Shown: positions 31,442 to 42,531 of the stretch, in pieces
How positions within the stretch are numbered: position 1 is the first letter of the stretch
Layout of the letters: each line of letters begins with the position of its first letter
Assembly (NCBI GenBank): GCA_030734395.1
Contig: JAUZTG010000029.1
Location: 2,232,001 to 2,296,000 of the forward strand
Source of the DNA: Sarocladium kiliense
Taxonomy: Eukaryota > Ascomycota > Sordariomycetes > Hypocreales > Sarocladiaceae
DNA length: 64,000 nt
Direction: 5' to 3'
Notes under the pieces: generated by a model
The model's database searches: none
Seen by the model: the letters and a program-made list of their open reading frames with translations, nothing else
What the model was told of the DNA's origin: nothing
Translations under genes and position numbers: made by a program

Positions 31442-32437
31442 ATGGCGAGCAATCCTGCGAGATTTGGGCCCGAGGCCGACCTCAATTTGTTGACGCAGGC
31501 AGAGGTGCTGGCCCATTTCGATGCATGTGTCGATTCTGGCGTCATCAAGTTCGACGGCGACTTCATCACCAAGTCGCACACCGTCGACGGCATTGACGTA
31601 AGTGATTATGCTGCTCCAGCTTCAATTTCAGAGACACAGGGAACTGACCATGAGAAGTTCGAATTCCGCATATCTCAAGCGCTCCAGACTAAACCTCATG
31701 AGACATCCTCTCCTCTGGCTTCAACCCTTAACACCGATTCAAAGCCCCGTCCTGGCAGCGATCTCATGACCGCAGGCACCGAAATCGCCGCTCTGGGAGA
31801 CACACATTTCCTTGCGTTCAATGGCTTTGCCTGCTATCGCCCGCACTATCTGATGCTGACCAATGACGGATATGGACGGCAATGGGAGCCTCTGGATGAG
31901 GATGACTTTGCCGCTGTACATGCCCTTATGGACTCGGCGATAATGGGTGGACCGAGTGGAAGAGGAGAGTATCTCATGTTCTTCAACGGCGGTGTGGATG
32001 CAGGATGCAGCAGGGTACACAAGCACCTGCAAGCGATACCGCAGGAGTCATACGGAGGCGATCCGTGGAAGAACCTCGACCAAGGCGTCATGCCATTCGC
32101 ATACTACGAGAAAACCTTCAACCAAGACGATGTGCTCGGACCAAAAACAAGTTTTGAAGCGTACAAAGAGGGTCTCCAAGCCGTGGAAAGGAGCATCGGC
32201 GCTGCCACAACGGATGTAAACGAAGAGAGGAGACGAGCGCCAGCGCATACCGTTTTGATGGACCGGGAGAGGATCGTGGTGATCCCGAGAGTCGCTGCGG
32301 GAACGGGAGGAGTGGGAGCCAATGCAGCGGGTATGCTTGGCATGATCTGGGTACAAAGCGAGGAGGCGATGGAGAAGTGGATGAATGTCGGGCCACAGAA
32401 GGTACTCAAAGCAGCAGGAGTTTCGAGATTATCATGA
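31442..32437 (+). CDS. ATP adenylyltransferase (Ap4A phosphorylase, Apa2 type)
   Basis: This enzyme splits diadenosine tetraphosphate with phosphate into ATP and ADP, and also works on sulfate adducts. A 60-nt intron at 31598-31657 (GTAAGT..ACTGAC..GAGAAG) lies in the frame without a stop. Removing it joins TVDGID to FEFRISQAL, which restores the family sequence, and gives 311 residues against about 320 for yeast Apa1/Apa2. The HIT-like catalytic motif is RVHKHLQAIP. Other signatures are THFLAFNGFACYRPHYLMLT, the Asp/Glu-rich ND.Y...W.PL segment and LMFFNGGVDAGCS. Residues near the end (HTVLMDRERIVVIPRV) match the usual closing strand. It is expected in the cytosol. The start is the first ATG. 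Confidence 0.88.
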   Translation: MASNPARFGPEADLNLLTQAEVLAHFDACVDSGVIKFDGDFITKSHTVDGIDVSDYAAPASISETQGTDHEKFEFRISQALQTKPHETSSPLASTLNTDSKPRPGSDLMTAGTEIAALGDTHFLAFNGFACYRPHYLMLTNDGYGRQWEPLDEDDFAAVHALMDSAIMGGPSGRGEYLMFFNGGVDAGCSRVHKHLQAIPQESYGGDPWKNLDQGVMPFAYYEKTFNQDDVLGPKTSFEAYKEGLQAVERSIGAATTDVNEERRRAPAHTVLMDRERIVVIPRVAAGTGGVGANAAGMLGMIWVQSEEAMEKWMNVGPQKVLKAAGVSRLS

Positions 32438-32589
32438 TGTCAAACGTGATCAAGGCAGGAAAACAGAGGGGACTCAGACAAGGTGCAGCAAGGCAACGGA
32501 ACAGCGAACAATAAAGGATTAGAATAGATATGCAATAGAAATAAGGCTCGCTCGCTATTATGTATCATATGCCACACCAAGACCCCGGC

Positions 32590-34462
32590 CTATGCCAGAG
32601 CAGTAGTCTTTGCCTCAGTTTCCAACCTCATATCTCGTCGTCGTTGCATGCTCTTTGCTACACCGACCCTCCAACGCTCAACTCTTGCTCGGAAGTACCA
32701 CATCGTCACAACACCCACAGTCAAAGATATGGCCACACCGAGAAATGGCCAGAGCCAGTCCGTGAACTGCATCCTCCCTGAGTCTGTTGCTGTGAAGGCC
32801 ACAGTGGAGAAGAGAGTCTGATTCGATGTTAGTACCTTGATATATCCAGGTATGCAAAAGGCTTACGGCTGTAAAGGTCCCTGGCAGGAACACCATGGTC
32901 ACAACTGTAATCGTATGCATCGACGAGCTATCCTGCGCCATCCTCCTTGATGTCTCCAAATTCGTCGAACTATCCAGCTGTGTCACCATATTGAACACCT
33001 ATTCCCCTAAGATTAGCATCGTACTTCCCTCTCCTGACAATCGAAGAACTTACAAAAGTCATCGCAGTCTCCTTCCTGGTCTTGTACTGCTCCAACCAAC
33101 TCGCCTGATACAGAAATGCATCGGCAACATACTCGAATGCCGCTTGTGTCCTCTGGTCCGCCGACCCAGGCCGTCCACGGCCAGTAGCTTTACAGAATGT
33201 TTCGTGAGCAGAGAGGAGCTTGTTGCTGAGCTTGACGGAGGAGGAGACGCTGCCAAGGCCGGTGTTGATCATTTGGGAGACGCTGTGGAGGTGGATCGTT
33301 ATGCGTTGAAGAGGGACGCGGGAGGTGAATTCGTTGAGGGTGGTGAGGGTGCTGTCGGCGTAGTCGTTGACTTGTTTGAGCTGCGTATTGTGCATTAGGG
33401 CTAGAGCTCCGTTACATCATACTAGAAGTGTTTACCTGAGTCATCAGCTTGTCTCGCAAATCTGCTGCATATATGGTTGCCTGTTCGAAAGCAATACCTG
33501 CGATCATGGCGTGTACGAGGTAGGGACTAGCAGCTAGATCTGAGGCAGAAACAAGCGAGTTGTCACTGCGGTTCTCGCCTTCGCGTATACGATCCAAGAA
33601 AGAGAACCAGATGCCATCGTCGGGTGCGACCACAAGATAGAAGGTTGTGTTCGTCGCAACCGAGTGCGTCATGTAGAGTGAGCATGGGGCCTTGTTACCT
33701 TGTGTAGCCCCCTTCCTCTGCTTATCATAACGGCCTTTCTGGTGCCATCTCGGATGCTGGCAGTAGAGATCTGCGAAGGTCAGCTGTCAAGGTCTCTCTT
33801 GCGACAGAGCTGAGGTCTCTTACCAAAGACAGGGAGCTGCTTCTCTGGGTCTGTCTTATTTTGCGAAACAGCGGACCAGTAATTTGGCCTGCCGATCAGA
33901 TCTGGTAGAAACCCTCCGTGAAGGTCAAAATGTTGAAAGACCTGAGTAGTGAGCGAGCGCGAGATGGAGGCTGTTTGCTCGAAGGTGGCATGCTCATTGG
34001 CGTTAAGAGTGACACATCTTCCCAAGTTAGCGACGGATTAGGTCATTGGGACCTCTCAGGACTTACAAAAGCATTAAAGTTGGATGGGTTGGATCTCGGT
34101 CAATACTCTAACGCAGGGTCAGTCATGCCACGACACACTAGAGACTTTGAGCGCTCCAACCTTAACCGCTGCCTGCACATCTTTATCATTCTGGTTCTCT
34201 CTGAGACCTTGAACCATGTCAGTCTCGCCCTTCATGTCTTTCCGAGTTCTCACCCACAGATATTGGCATGAGGTCCGGAGACAGTCAAAACGTCTACATC
34301 AGACTGGGCGGCAAAGTTGGCGGCGTTGCCCAGGATGTCACTGCCGTAGATGCTGAGGAGCGGGTGCAGGCCGAAGTCTGGCAACAAGGCATGCGCTTGG
34401 TTCTCTGGGCTTGAGTCTGGGCCAGAACTGGTCGCATCGGTCACTGATGAACTGATGTCCAT
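32590..34462 (-). CDS. CorA-like two-TM membrane protein (eight exons)
   Basis: Exons (minus strand) are 34254-34462, 34161-34200, 34067-34107, 33824-34017, 33436-33770, 33054-33380, 32867-32998 and 32590-32817. Introns are 49-55 nt. All phases agree and give 501 residues. The N-terminal part is soluble (HPLLSIYGSDILG, FDLHGGFLPDLIG). A long helical middle (TQLKQVNDYADSTLTTLNEF and a hinge KEYVADAFLYQ-like region) leads to SMHTITVVTMVFLPGTFTATL as TM1 and LWPFLGVAISLTVGVVTMWYF as TM2. This is the layout of fungal CorA-like proteins that lack the GMN pore motif, often found beside HET or secreted genes. Ion transport is therefore doubtful. The start at 34462 follows from the first in-frame ATG. 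Confidence 0.82.
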
Positions 34463-35367
34463 CCTTTGTGACCGGCTGTGGCACGAAGCTACGGCCAAAG
34501 CAGCGGCCAAGACACGTAATTACTAGTGCCGCGATGGCGTCGCTTTGGTCACCGGCCGTTCCTCGCCTTAGATTGAGTTGCTAGTGCTTGAAAGGGATGC
34601 CTGACGGCATAAATCACGAATCAGCATTGTTAGGGAAGCAGAATTTGAAAACATCTGACCCTGTAGCTGACAGTGCAGGGGTTGAATCTAAACAACGCGT
34701 CCGACCAGGTAGGTAGCCTGATGGCGAGGTGTCCGCCCTACAACACCGCGTCCTGGCGAATTGTCCATTTTCATTGTGCTGATCATCAGGCAACCCTGAC
34801 CAAATGGCGACACTCGGAGCAAAAATATTTGTGGCTAGAGGCGCGTCATGCAGAATCAGACCTGCAGTTGGCGAATTGGGTCTCGACGAGCATATGTATG
34901 ATTTGTTTCCCAACTCGCGTCTCCCGACTTCAAGATCAGAGCATCGAGCACGATTTCCACGCTCATACTACAGGCCGCTAAAGGCAGAACCATTCTTATG
35001 TGGCCACAGCCTGGACGACCTGATTTGCTATTACGGCGATTGAGGTGGGACAGTTTGATCCATTTAAAGCTTCAGGCGGAATCTTCTTCAATACATTCGA
35101 GAACTTCTAAACTCAACATCAGCCCCAAGCCGACGGCGCAGTATCAGCAAAAATGAATGAATGAAGAGCTGCGAAGGTTCATGACAAGCCTCAACTCTAG
35201 AAGAAAAACAACGAAATGAGTGCAAAGGTATAAGAACACCACGGTGTCCATGCTAAGGAGACTCTAACTTGCACCGTATCTTGTTTCTCTCAAATTCGAT
35301 CACATCTATCTGTTACGATCCGATACTGTCTTTCATCTCCACCAAGCGCATCCCGCCTGCCATAGCG
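34463..35367. other. Divergent intergenic region
   Basis: No supported gene between the CorA-like gene (minus) and the unknown gene to the right (plus). Confidence 0.45.
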
Positions 35368-36162
35368 ATGATGGAACCGTCCACTGATGGAAAACCACCA
35401 GCCTATGGCGCTATCCGCCTGAGCGATCGTCGAATGAATGAAATCGAGAGAGCCTGGACAGCTGAGCTTGAGAACGACGATTGGTGTCATTGCAAGCAGA
35501 AATGTTCAAAGAAGTACTGCGTCAAAATCGCGAACATGTGGTTTGGGTTCCAGCCGGAGATTCTACAGAGCAAGACAGTCAAACGCCTCGTCAGAGACCG
35601 CCAGTCTCAGCCAGCATGGCGCGCTGTCCTGCAAATACACGGCAGAAATGTGGCACGTTTCATGCGCCAAGGATTCAAAGTCAAACTCAATAACTTCGTC
35701 ATTGGCGGCTCGAGGATCGATCTGGACTGTAAGGAATACATCGCACCAGGCCAGCTGCCAGCAGGTCTCACAATGGAGGACCTGCTGACGAGCAAGTTCG
35801 CGCCTGCATGGGGCTGGAATCTGAAAGGAACTAGCTGGAATCACAGGCGTCGCTATAATTTGTTTGACCGAGAGCAACCTGCCAATTGGGCGGGTCGGCT
35901 GATGGTCTTTGGAAAGCAGCCGTCGACAGTCATCAACTTCGATCCAAAGTCTTTGAACATGAGTTCGGAGGTTTGGGGCTGGGCGAGGAACTGGAAAGGC
36001 GAGACCATGTTCGACACGCGAAGGGGGCCGAGTGCGTCCTACAATCTTATCTTTCCTGGTGTCTTTTCCTGGTGTGAGTGGCCAGGTGATCAGGAACAGG
36101 CGACACTCGAGCGATCTACTGAAGGCGGCAAGAAAGAGAGGAGAGTTGAGGAAGAACGTTAG
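35368..36162 (+). CDS. Unknown protein, single exon
   Basis: 264 residues, no signal peptide or membrane segment, rich in Trp and basic residues. A short CHCKQKCSKKYC cluster near residue 41 has the spacing of a small metal site. Later phrases are LQIHGRNVARFMRQGFKVKL, WGWNLKGTSWNHRRRYNL and WGWARNWKGETMFDTRRGP, ending in a charged tail (KKERRVEEER). The start at 35368 (first of two adjacent ATGs) removes a 33-residue upstream part without protein-like composition. I do not recognise a family. Codon use and the uninterrupted length argue for a real gene. Confidence 0.5.
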   Translation: MMEPSTDGKPPAYGAIRLSDRRMNEIERAWTAELENDDWCHCKQKCSKKYCVKIANMWFGFQPEILQSKTVKRLVRDRQSQPAWRAVLQIHGRNVARFMRQGFKVKLNNFVIGGSRIDLDCKEYIAPGQLPAGLTMEDLLTSKFAPAWGWNLKGTSWNHRRRYNLFDREQPANWAGRLMVFGKQPSTVINFDPKSLNMSSEVWGWARNWKGETMFDTRRGPSASYNLIFPGVFSWCEWPGDQEQATLERSTEGGKKERRVEEER

Positions 36163-36305
36163 CCCAGTGCACTGCGTCTTGACACTTTGGAACCAGAGGA
36201 GAATCAGAGCTTTGAGTTAATGAATGAGATGACGATCCCCAGCCGCACTCACTTCGCATTTGGGGCAGACTATCCCGCGAGCCAGGAGATACGAATGCTC
36301 TCAAC

Positions 36306-36743
36306 CTAGAGGATTGTACAGCCCTGCTGCTTCCGTATCTCACAGTCACAGCATCTGAAATCTTCGACGTCCTCGACAACCGTGCGGGTAGGATAGTCTG
36401 GACAATCTGCGGGACGTCTTAGACGTAACTTCTTGTACTTGCGGCAATGCCCTTCGTCGGGCATGTCAGTTTGGCCGCGCCCGATGCCACAGCCCTTGCA
36501 GCGATGCTGCATATACACTCGCTTACACATCTTACAAGCTTTATAAGTTTCTGGAAGGATATCACAAGTTTTCTTATCTCTTTTGTTGAGGAACGTCGAG
36601 ACGCAGTGGTAGTTGTCAGATGCAAAAGCTAGAGCAGCGTGTAATATATATACGGCCGTAGAGTCCAGACGCCAGTGTCGTGAATGACTGATTGACGCAA
36701 AAAACCTTCTCTGAATTGGCTCCCGGAAGTCAAGGAGGTTCAT
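36306..36743 (-). CDS. Small cysteine-rich protein, possible zinc binder
   Basis: Open frame of 145 residues from ATG 36743. The C-terminal 80 residues carry about 11 cysteines with paired spacing (KACKMCKR, HRCKGCGIGRG, EGHCRKY, ADCPDY, FRCCDCEIRKQQGC), no signal peptide and many basic residues, as in an intracellular zinc-binding protein. The first 60 residues (MNLLDFREPIQRRFFASISH) are unremarkable. The frame is also open upstream from a GTG, and a spliced start is possible. No family is recognised. It is convergent with the unknown gene to the left, about 140 bp away. Confidence 0.45.
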   Translation of the reverse strand: MNLLDFREPIQRRFFASISHSRHWRLDSTAVYILHAALAFASDNYHCVSTFLNKRDKKTCDILPETYKACKMCKRVYMQHRCKGCGIGRGQTDMPDEGHCRKYKKLRLRRPADCPDYPTRTVVEDVEDFRCCDCEIRKQQGCTIL

Positions 36744-38383
36744 CACCAATTCAGGTCTGATGTTCACGGTAGATGACACAGGACAATTCCATCATCTGTA
36801 GCTCTCCTATGAAGGAACACGGAGAAGGTGATTCAGGTGATTATATGTCAGTGCTGGCAAGAAGGAGTCAGTGAGTGCTAGATGCAATTGGGCGAGTCGA
36901 CCGAACAAACCGTAAAGACTTCTAGGTGTTCACAGACTTACTGCCTTGTCCTCATTGCCCCTTCAGTTGCATGCATAGACTCTGAACTCGGCACCAACGC
37001 AGTTGGCGCACGAGCCAAGCGCGATCCCTGTCATGGGCCCATGGCAGTGAGGCGCAAACCCATTGCCAAGCAATCCTTTCATCGCTTCCCTCGGAATAAG
37101 CTACGACGGGTTGGAAGCCGAATCACACCCTGGCATCCCAGCACGCGTTGTTAGGTGATCTGATACAAGCAAACCCAGCCACAGACCCTGGTTCAGTGAG
37201 AGCAGCTACCACGTTCCGTTCACTCATAATCTTACAGGGCTGGCTAGCCGATTTACGAAAAAGCGGAGGACGGTGAAATTAAACGCTCAAGCGCGCGTTC
37301 CTTCTGCGGCTAATGGGGAACCAGGCTGTGTCAGTTTCGAAGGCTTTGTCTTTATTTCTAAAAATTGTCGAACGGCTAATTATTGGTGTTGCCTAGGTTG
37401 GGTTTGGGGTTCGCATTTGAACCTTCGGCGGCGAGCAGTTCGCACATCGCTGTGCGCAAACCCGGGGTCAGCCCTATCCGGCGATGCTGTTGGCTCTACA
37501 TCTGTGATGACTGTGTCATTCTCGGGTCAAGCCTGTGATCACATCAACCGCCTGCATGTGGCTGTGATCTACAGCGTCTACTTGTGTTCTGCACATCAAC
37601 GCCACAGTGATGCGGCTCTAAGTCTACATCTGGCTGTTCAATTGCCTCCTCACTCACACCAAGAATAGAATCCCCCAAGAAGAGTAAGCGGAGTGAACAG
37701 CTCACACCGACGATCCCAAATTTCTTAGCCCATGCCTCACTGGACCCAACAGACGGAGTCAACCCCTCATAAGCCCGGGGCCCTTGTACAGTGGTTGGTC
37801 CGTCTGCGGCACCCCTTCAGCCGCAGCACGCAACGCCTCCGCGCTAAGGCATATTCCAAGCCTCCAGCAATTCTCCGCCTGGTTTCTTCACCCCGTTGCT
37901 TCTAGGGCTTATTGCCGTGCGCTGGTGCCCAAGGATTGGAGCGTGATGAGTTTCGGAACAGACAATAGGCTCCCATGACAAACAAGCGTGCCCCTGCCCC
38001 GGACCATAACCGGCGTAGTTAGACGCTGTTGAGTGCTTTCCTGCCTGGACCCTGATGCACAGGGCTGGGGGAGAATGTGCCTTGAGGCGCCTAATGGGAC
38101 GAGGGCAGGGATAATGGAGGCAGACAGGCAGGCATGGTAGTTGTTGGCTGCGCAGACGGGCTAAGGAGGCGTCGCGCCGTCGTCACAGCGTAATAATAAA
38201 AGAAGAGCCTCGCCGCCCAGCTGAGGCTGACTTTAGTCTTGGGCTGTCGGACAGTGAGGTGTTTCTTTCGATGATTACGATTCCCTATCGAAGATACTTG
38301 ACGGCTTGAATACGACTTTTGGTCTTTGTGCCACTTGACAGTAGACAAGGCGAATACGGAGTACACAGCACAGAACAAGGAAG
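36744..38383. other. Intergenic region
   Basis: About 1.6 kb. An open frame at 37273-37668 and shorter ones lack any motif. No RNA gene is recognised. Confidence 0.45.
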
Positions 38384-39601
38384 ATGGCAAGACACAGATC
38401 ACAGGACCAATTCGAGCGTGCAAGATGGCGACTGTGGATCCTTGTTCCAGCCTGGTTACTTCAGCTAGCGTTCACGATCCCCCTCATGGGGCTGTTCGCG
38501 TGGCGGTTGGGTGATACACTGAAGCACTACGATGAACGACAAAAGGCCAACGAGCAACCGATTATTGAGACGGTGTAAGTCCTCCTTTTACTTTTAGCTC
38601 ATGGTGCCCGAAACGGCATTCGAGCCTCGGAAGGAGGAAACGGGAAGTTAACATTGAGGTTGTGGACAGGTGGGAAGCAGCTAATGTCTTCTTGTCATTC
38701 ATGGCAGCATGCTGCACCGTCTTCGAAATGGTTAGGTACTGGGGCGAGGTCCTCACACCGTGGACCATGTTGTTTACGCATGTGATGAAGACAGTCTGCG
38801 CATCTGCAATCATGGCACTGGATATTGTTGTCTTGTTCGAGCTCAGAGACAGGCACTACTCCCTCGTCAGCGTTGGCCTCGACGGCGCACTTCTGTATGT
38901 CCAACTCCTTGCTACGGCCTTCCCTCGAACCGCTCCTCCTAACATGCAGCAGCATCCTCGTCATTATCCTGCTCATCTGGGTTATCATTGTCTACCGCCG
39001 CGTTTCTATCCACGGTGACTATTCCCGACGCACAAGCAATGTCAAAGGCTTCGGCTTCAGCGATGGTCTCGAACCGGAATATGCCCGCAAACGAGCCTCC
39101 TCCCTTATTGACACACGTCGTCTCTCTTTCGTCTCAAGCCGACGTGTCAGCATCGAAGCCTCATCAACACCTCCCGCTAACGAGATGGGGCCGCTGCAAC
39201 GCACACCGAGTTACTACAGTCACCAACGCGACACCCAATTCGATGAATACAGGGCTCGACGAGGGTCGTACAATGGGAAGGCTGACCTTGAAGCCGCGAT
39301 GGGGGCGGAGTTCTTTGGCTCTGGTCGTCATGACCCTAGTTCAAGGTCGCCTGAGGAGGAGATTGTGGTATCATCAGGAACAGTGGGCAGCAATCGGCCT
39401 GGCCAGGTGACGGCGAGGTCACTGAGTACCACAAGTAGCCATGTGCTAGTTGCAGTACCCGAGGTGCATGAAGGAGAAGAGGACGCAGAGGATGATCAGC
39501 ATGCCTTGCTTGGACAGAAGAGGAGAAGAAGCTCGACGGACTTAGGCGGTCCGACGAGGGAGAGCGTGGATATTGTGCCCAAGTGGCAGCAACAGCAATG
39601 A
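38384..39601 (+). CDS. Four-TM integral membrane protein, unknown
   Basis: Exons are 38384-38574, 38670-38894 and 38950-39601, with introns of 95 and 55 nt, both phase 2; the product is 355 residues. TM1 is LWILVPAWLLQLAFTIPLMG, TM2 AANVFLSFMAACCTVFEMV, TM3 VMKTVCASAIMALDIVVLF and TM4 GALLSILVIILLIWVIIVYRR. TM4 is rebuilt only after the second intron is removed. The cytosolic C-terminal 200 residues are hydrophilic and Ser/Arg-rich, with likely phosphorylation stretches (RRLSFVSSRRVSIEASS). The N-terminus RHRSQDQFERARWRLW is a conserved-looking basic helix. The layout is that of a fungal-specific membrane protein without a named function. Confidence 0.8.
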
Positions 39602-39713
39602 TGAAAGGACTCGACCTGCATTTGGGTTTCAGCCGGCGTTTTTGGTGGGCATGCCTTTCTTATCATCGTCTAGAATAGACATTTGTGCTTCTTTTTCAAG
39701 TCCTGATTTCTAC

Positions 39714-40592
39714 TTATCTCTTACTTCTAGACCTGCCTCCTTTCCACCTCAGCTTTCCAGCCCATGCAGCAAACCTTCTGACCTCCTCTTCCTCCAGCAG
39801 CAAGTCTACGGTATAGTAGTCTCTTGCTAAATCTTCGTGGCTTCGCCAGTGGTGTACAAAGCGATGACATGCGCCACAAAGCCATGCAACATTCTGCAAA
39901 TCCTCTTTCTTGTGCCATCCTCGCTTGACAGCTTTGTCGTGGACGAATCGAGGGATTAAGTGATGATACGATAATGGGATCCAGTCCCGTCCGCAAATTT
40001 CACATGCGTCGGGGCGAGTGGCGTATGATGCAGGAGGGGGAGTGGTGAGGGTGGTGATGTAGGGAGTAAGAATGGGGATCAGAAAGGCTTCAGGTGAGGA
40101 AGGAAGGTGAGAGTCGAGAGTTGGGTCTGGTGAGATGAGTGAATATGTTCGAAGGGAATCCGTGATGTCCATCGGGAGGTTGAGTGAGGCCAGGCTGGAA
40201 ACTGTTAAAGGAAGCGCATACTCTGCCTGCAGAGCCTCATCTTCTCTCCATGACCGATGATCGAGGTCCTTCAAGCCTTCTGGAAGACTTTCGAATATTT
40301 CTGAAGACAGATATTCGATGAAGTCGGCCAGTTCCTCAGCGTCTTCCTCCTGGTCTGATCCCGGAGCCGCCGCCGCAGTTACTGCCACTTTCGGTCCAAG
40401 AGTAGATGTTGATACCGACGTTGCATCCTCGGCGGAAGACCTAGCCCGACGGCGGACGCGACGCTGCTTCGGGGCGGAAGAGGGCGGGGCGGAGGCCGGT
40501 TTGAGGAGCGTGGCGGAGAGGCAATCGCGGAAGAGGGCGAAATTGGGATTATCCTCGTCCTCAACCAGAGTTTCGCTTCCGTTGTCGGACAT
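39714..40592 (-). CDS. HNH-motif protein
   Basis: Single exon, 292 residues. The N-terminal half is acidic with a basic island (KQRRVRRRARSS). The C-terminal part has a zinc-backed HNH fold: CEICGRDWIPLSYHHLIPR, then an asparagine in LQNVAWLCGACHRFVHHW, with two CxxC pairs and the HH/N/H catalytic set. It ends with a basic tail (RWKGGRSRSKR). HNH proteins of this kind are common single-copy genes in Pezizomycotina; nuclease action is expected from the motif, but the target is unknown. The basic tails suggest a nuclear place. Confidence 0.85.
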   Translation of the reverse strand: MSDNGSETLVEDEDNPNFALFRDCLSATLLKPASAPPSSAPKQRRVRRRARSSAEDATSVSTSTLGPKVAVTAAAAPGSDQEEDAEELADFIEYLSSEIFESLPEGLKDLDHRSWREDEALQAEYALPLTVSSLASLNLPMDITDSLRTYSLISPDPTLDSHLPSSPEAFLIPILTPYITTLTTPPPASYATRPDACEICGRDWIPLSYHHLIPRFVHDKAVKRGWHKKEDLQNVAWLCGACHRFVHHWRSHEDLARDYYTVDLLLEEEEVRRFAAWAGKLRWKGGRSRSKR

Positions 40593-41101
40593 GCTTGGGT
40601 TTCGGTGCGACTAACAATGATGGCGGATTCGCAAGTCTAAATCGGGAATCCTGCAATTCCCCATATATTGAGAACAGCAAAGGCCCGTTGCCACTGAGCT
40701 TGTCCTGTCGTGTTGGTGGCGCTATAGTGGATGACGTTATAGCTTGTGATGATCTCCCTTGTTGCGCGGGGTTGGAACGTGAGGAGGAGTCGCTTGCTGG
40801 TGATCATGAGGCCAACCCGCGAGCTTACCTCCGGCGCTTATGGCTCTCTTATAAGTTTGGAGCTTCCAGTTCTGGATTGAGCTACATTCCGCATCTCTGT
40901 ATCGTCGTGGAATCTCAACTCCTATTCCTCCCCCTCACACTCGCATTTTCGAAGCTATCGTCAGACCGCAGCACCCATCTTCCAGCCTCAGCTCGCCGGG
41001 CTGACTCACTCGGTCGATTAACGTGACCTACCGCCAACGCCCTGCAATTGACCTTCACGATTGGCCTGGGGTTCGCTTGATCCCGCACGAAGTCAATCGT
41101 C
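40593..41101. other. Divergent promoter
   Basis: This separates the HNH gene (minus) and the dehalogenase gene (plus). Nothing further. Confidence 0.5.
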
Positions 41102-41854
41102 ATGGCGCCGAAAACAGTCATCGCTTTCGACCTTTACGGCACACTTCTCTCCACCGACTCCATCGCCAGCACTCTGGCGAAGATCCTCTCTGATGAGGAC
41201 ACCGCCTCGACCGTCGCTACCCATGCTCGTCGGCTGCAACTCGAGTACTCATGGCGCGCCAATTGCATGGGTCTCTACAAGGGTTTCAGCGACCTGACCC
41301 GCGCGTCATTCCGGCAAGCTGCGCGCGAGCAGGCCGGTTACCGTCTGACAGCTCTCGATGAGGCGCGGCTAATGCAGGCATACAATGGGCTCGATACTTT
41401 CAAGGACGTTGACGAGGCGATGAAGCTGTTAACAGACGCACAGAAGAAGGGCATGAACGTCGAGGCCTTCATCTTCTCCAACGGCACACCCGAGATGCTT
41501 GCCGCGTCACTCAATACTTCACCAGCCCTCTCATCCGCATCTTCCGTTCTACCCGAGTCAAAACTCATCAGCGTCGACGATGCAGGCTGCTACAAGCCAG
41601 ATCCCAAAGCATACCGACACTTGGTGGAAGCTTCAGGAGCATTCGCAGCAGAGAACGTGTGGCTGGTGAGCTCGAACCCGTTCGACGCGATGGGAGCTGT
41701 AGCTGCTGGGTTGAACAGCGCTTGGGTGGACAGGGAAGGCGAGGGATGGAGAGATGGACTGGGCGCGGCATTGGAGATCCGTCCGACTGTCACAGCGAGA
41801 GGTGTTGATGGTGCAGTGAGAGATCTGTTGGCGATGAGTTCGCGAGGCCATTGA
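41102..41854 (+). CDS. HAD-superfamily hydrolase, 2-haloacid dehalogenase type II
   Basis: Single exon, 250 residues, the normal size for type II L-2-haloacid dehalogenases. The nucleophile motif is IAFDLYGTLLS (Asp10). The cap begins with LEYSWRANCMGLYKGFSDLT. Motif II is AFIFSNGTPEM, motif III Lys is CYKPDPKAYRHL and motif IV is VWLVSSNPFDAMGA. It hydrolyses C-halogen or phosphate bonds through an aspartyl ester; the physiological substrate in fungi is mostly unknown. It is cytosolic, with no signal peptide. The start is the first ATG, four residues before the first strand. Confidence 0.92.
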   Translation: MAPKTVIAFDLYGTLLSTDSIASTLAKILSDEDTASTVATHARRLQLEYSWRANCMGLYKGFSDLTRASFRQAAREQAGYRLTALDEARLMQAYNGLDTFKDVDEAMKLLTDAQKKGMNVEAFIFSNGTPEMLAASLNTSPALSSASSVLPESKLISVDDAGCYKPDPKAYRHLVEASGAFAAENVWLVSSNPFDAMGAVAAGLNSAWVDREGEGWRDGLGAALEIRPTVTARGVDGAVRDLLAMSSRGH

Positions 41855-42531
41855 GGAGTGACAGGTGAAGAATGGAGGGGAAGGGAAGAGAAGGGCTGTA
41901 GCCTGTATGAGTTACGATGGCGGTCTGGTCTGGTTACAGCACATGTCTTATAGCTTGGTATTCATGCATGTCATTTTACATACGGGAATCCATCAACTTT
42001 TGCATCATTGCATGTCTCCCCAGGTTCGTCTTCGGCAGCGTTACTCCATCGCATGTCTCATATGTGTCTTCCTCCCTTATCTTCTTCACCTTCTTATCGG
42101 TGAGGTCATCGCGGATTCCCCCCACTCACTCCGTCATCACCACCAACACCCCAGGATCGATTTCCACGATACTAGACAAATCCACTACCGACGAGCACGC
42201 GAGCGACCCTTGAGCTTATCCCTTGCCCTCCTTCGTCATCCCTCCATCCTCGTCCCGAGACAGCCTGTAGATCCCCCATGCACCTCCAATCAAGCCCGAT
42301 CTATCCGATTCACAGGGTGGTTGTGTGCTGTCGCGCCCTGAACGCGCAGCCACGGCCAATGACAGCACTGCTGCTTGGCGGTCTGGTCACGATGGTTGCG
42401 GCGTATTAGTATGCACTCGATCCCCCTTTGTTGTTCCCCGTGCCTGCATGCAAACTATACCTGTCAAGTCTCCTGTTCAGTGAGTGAGAGCAATGTCAGC
42501 AGAACATTACACATTATAGCCAACATCGACC
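41855..42531. other. Intergenic region
   Basis: 3' flank of the dehalogenase and leader of the next gene. Open frames on the plus strand here overlap each other and have no motif. Confidence 0.45.

Noticed and set aside
37380..37430. tRNA-like B-box words (GGTTCAAAT..)
   Set aside because: No A box at the right distance and no cloverleaf could be drawn. Other GGTTCGA words in the window failed likewise.
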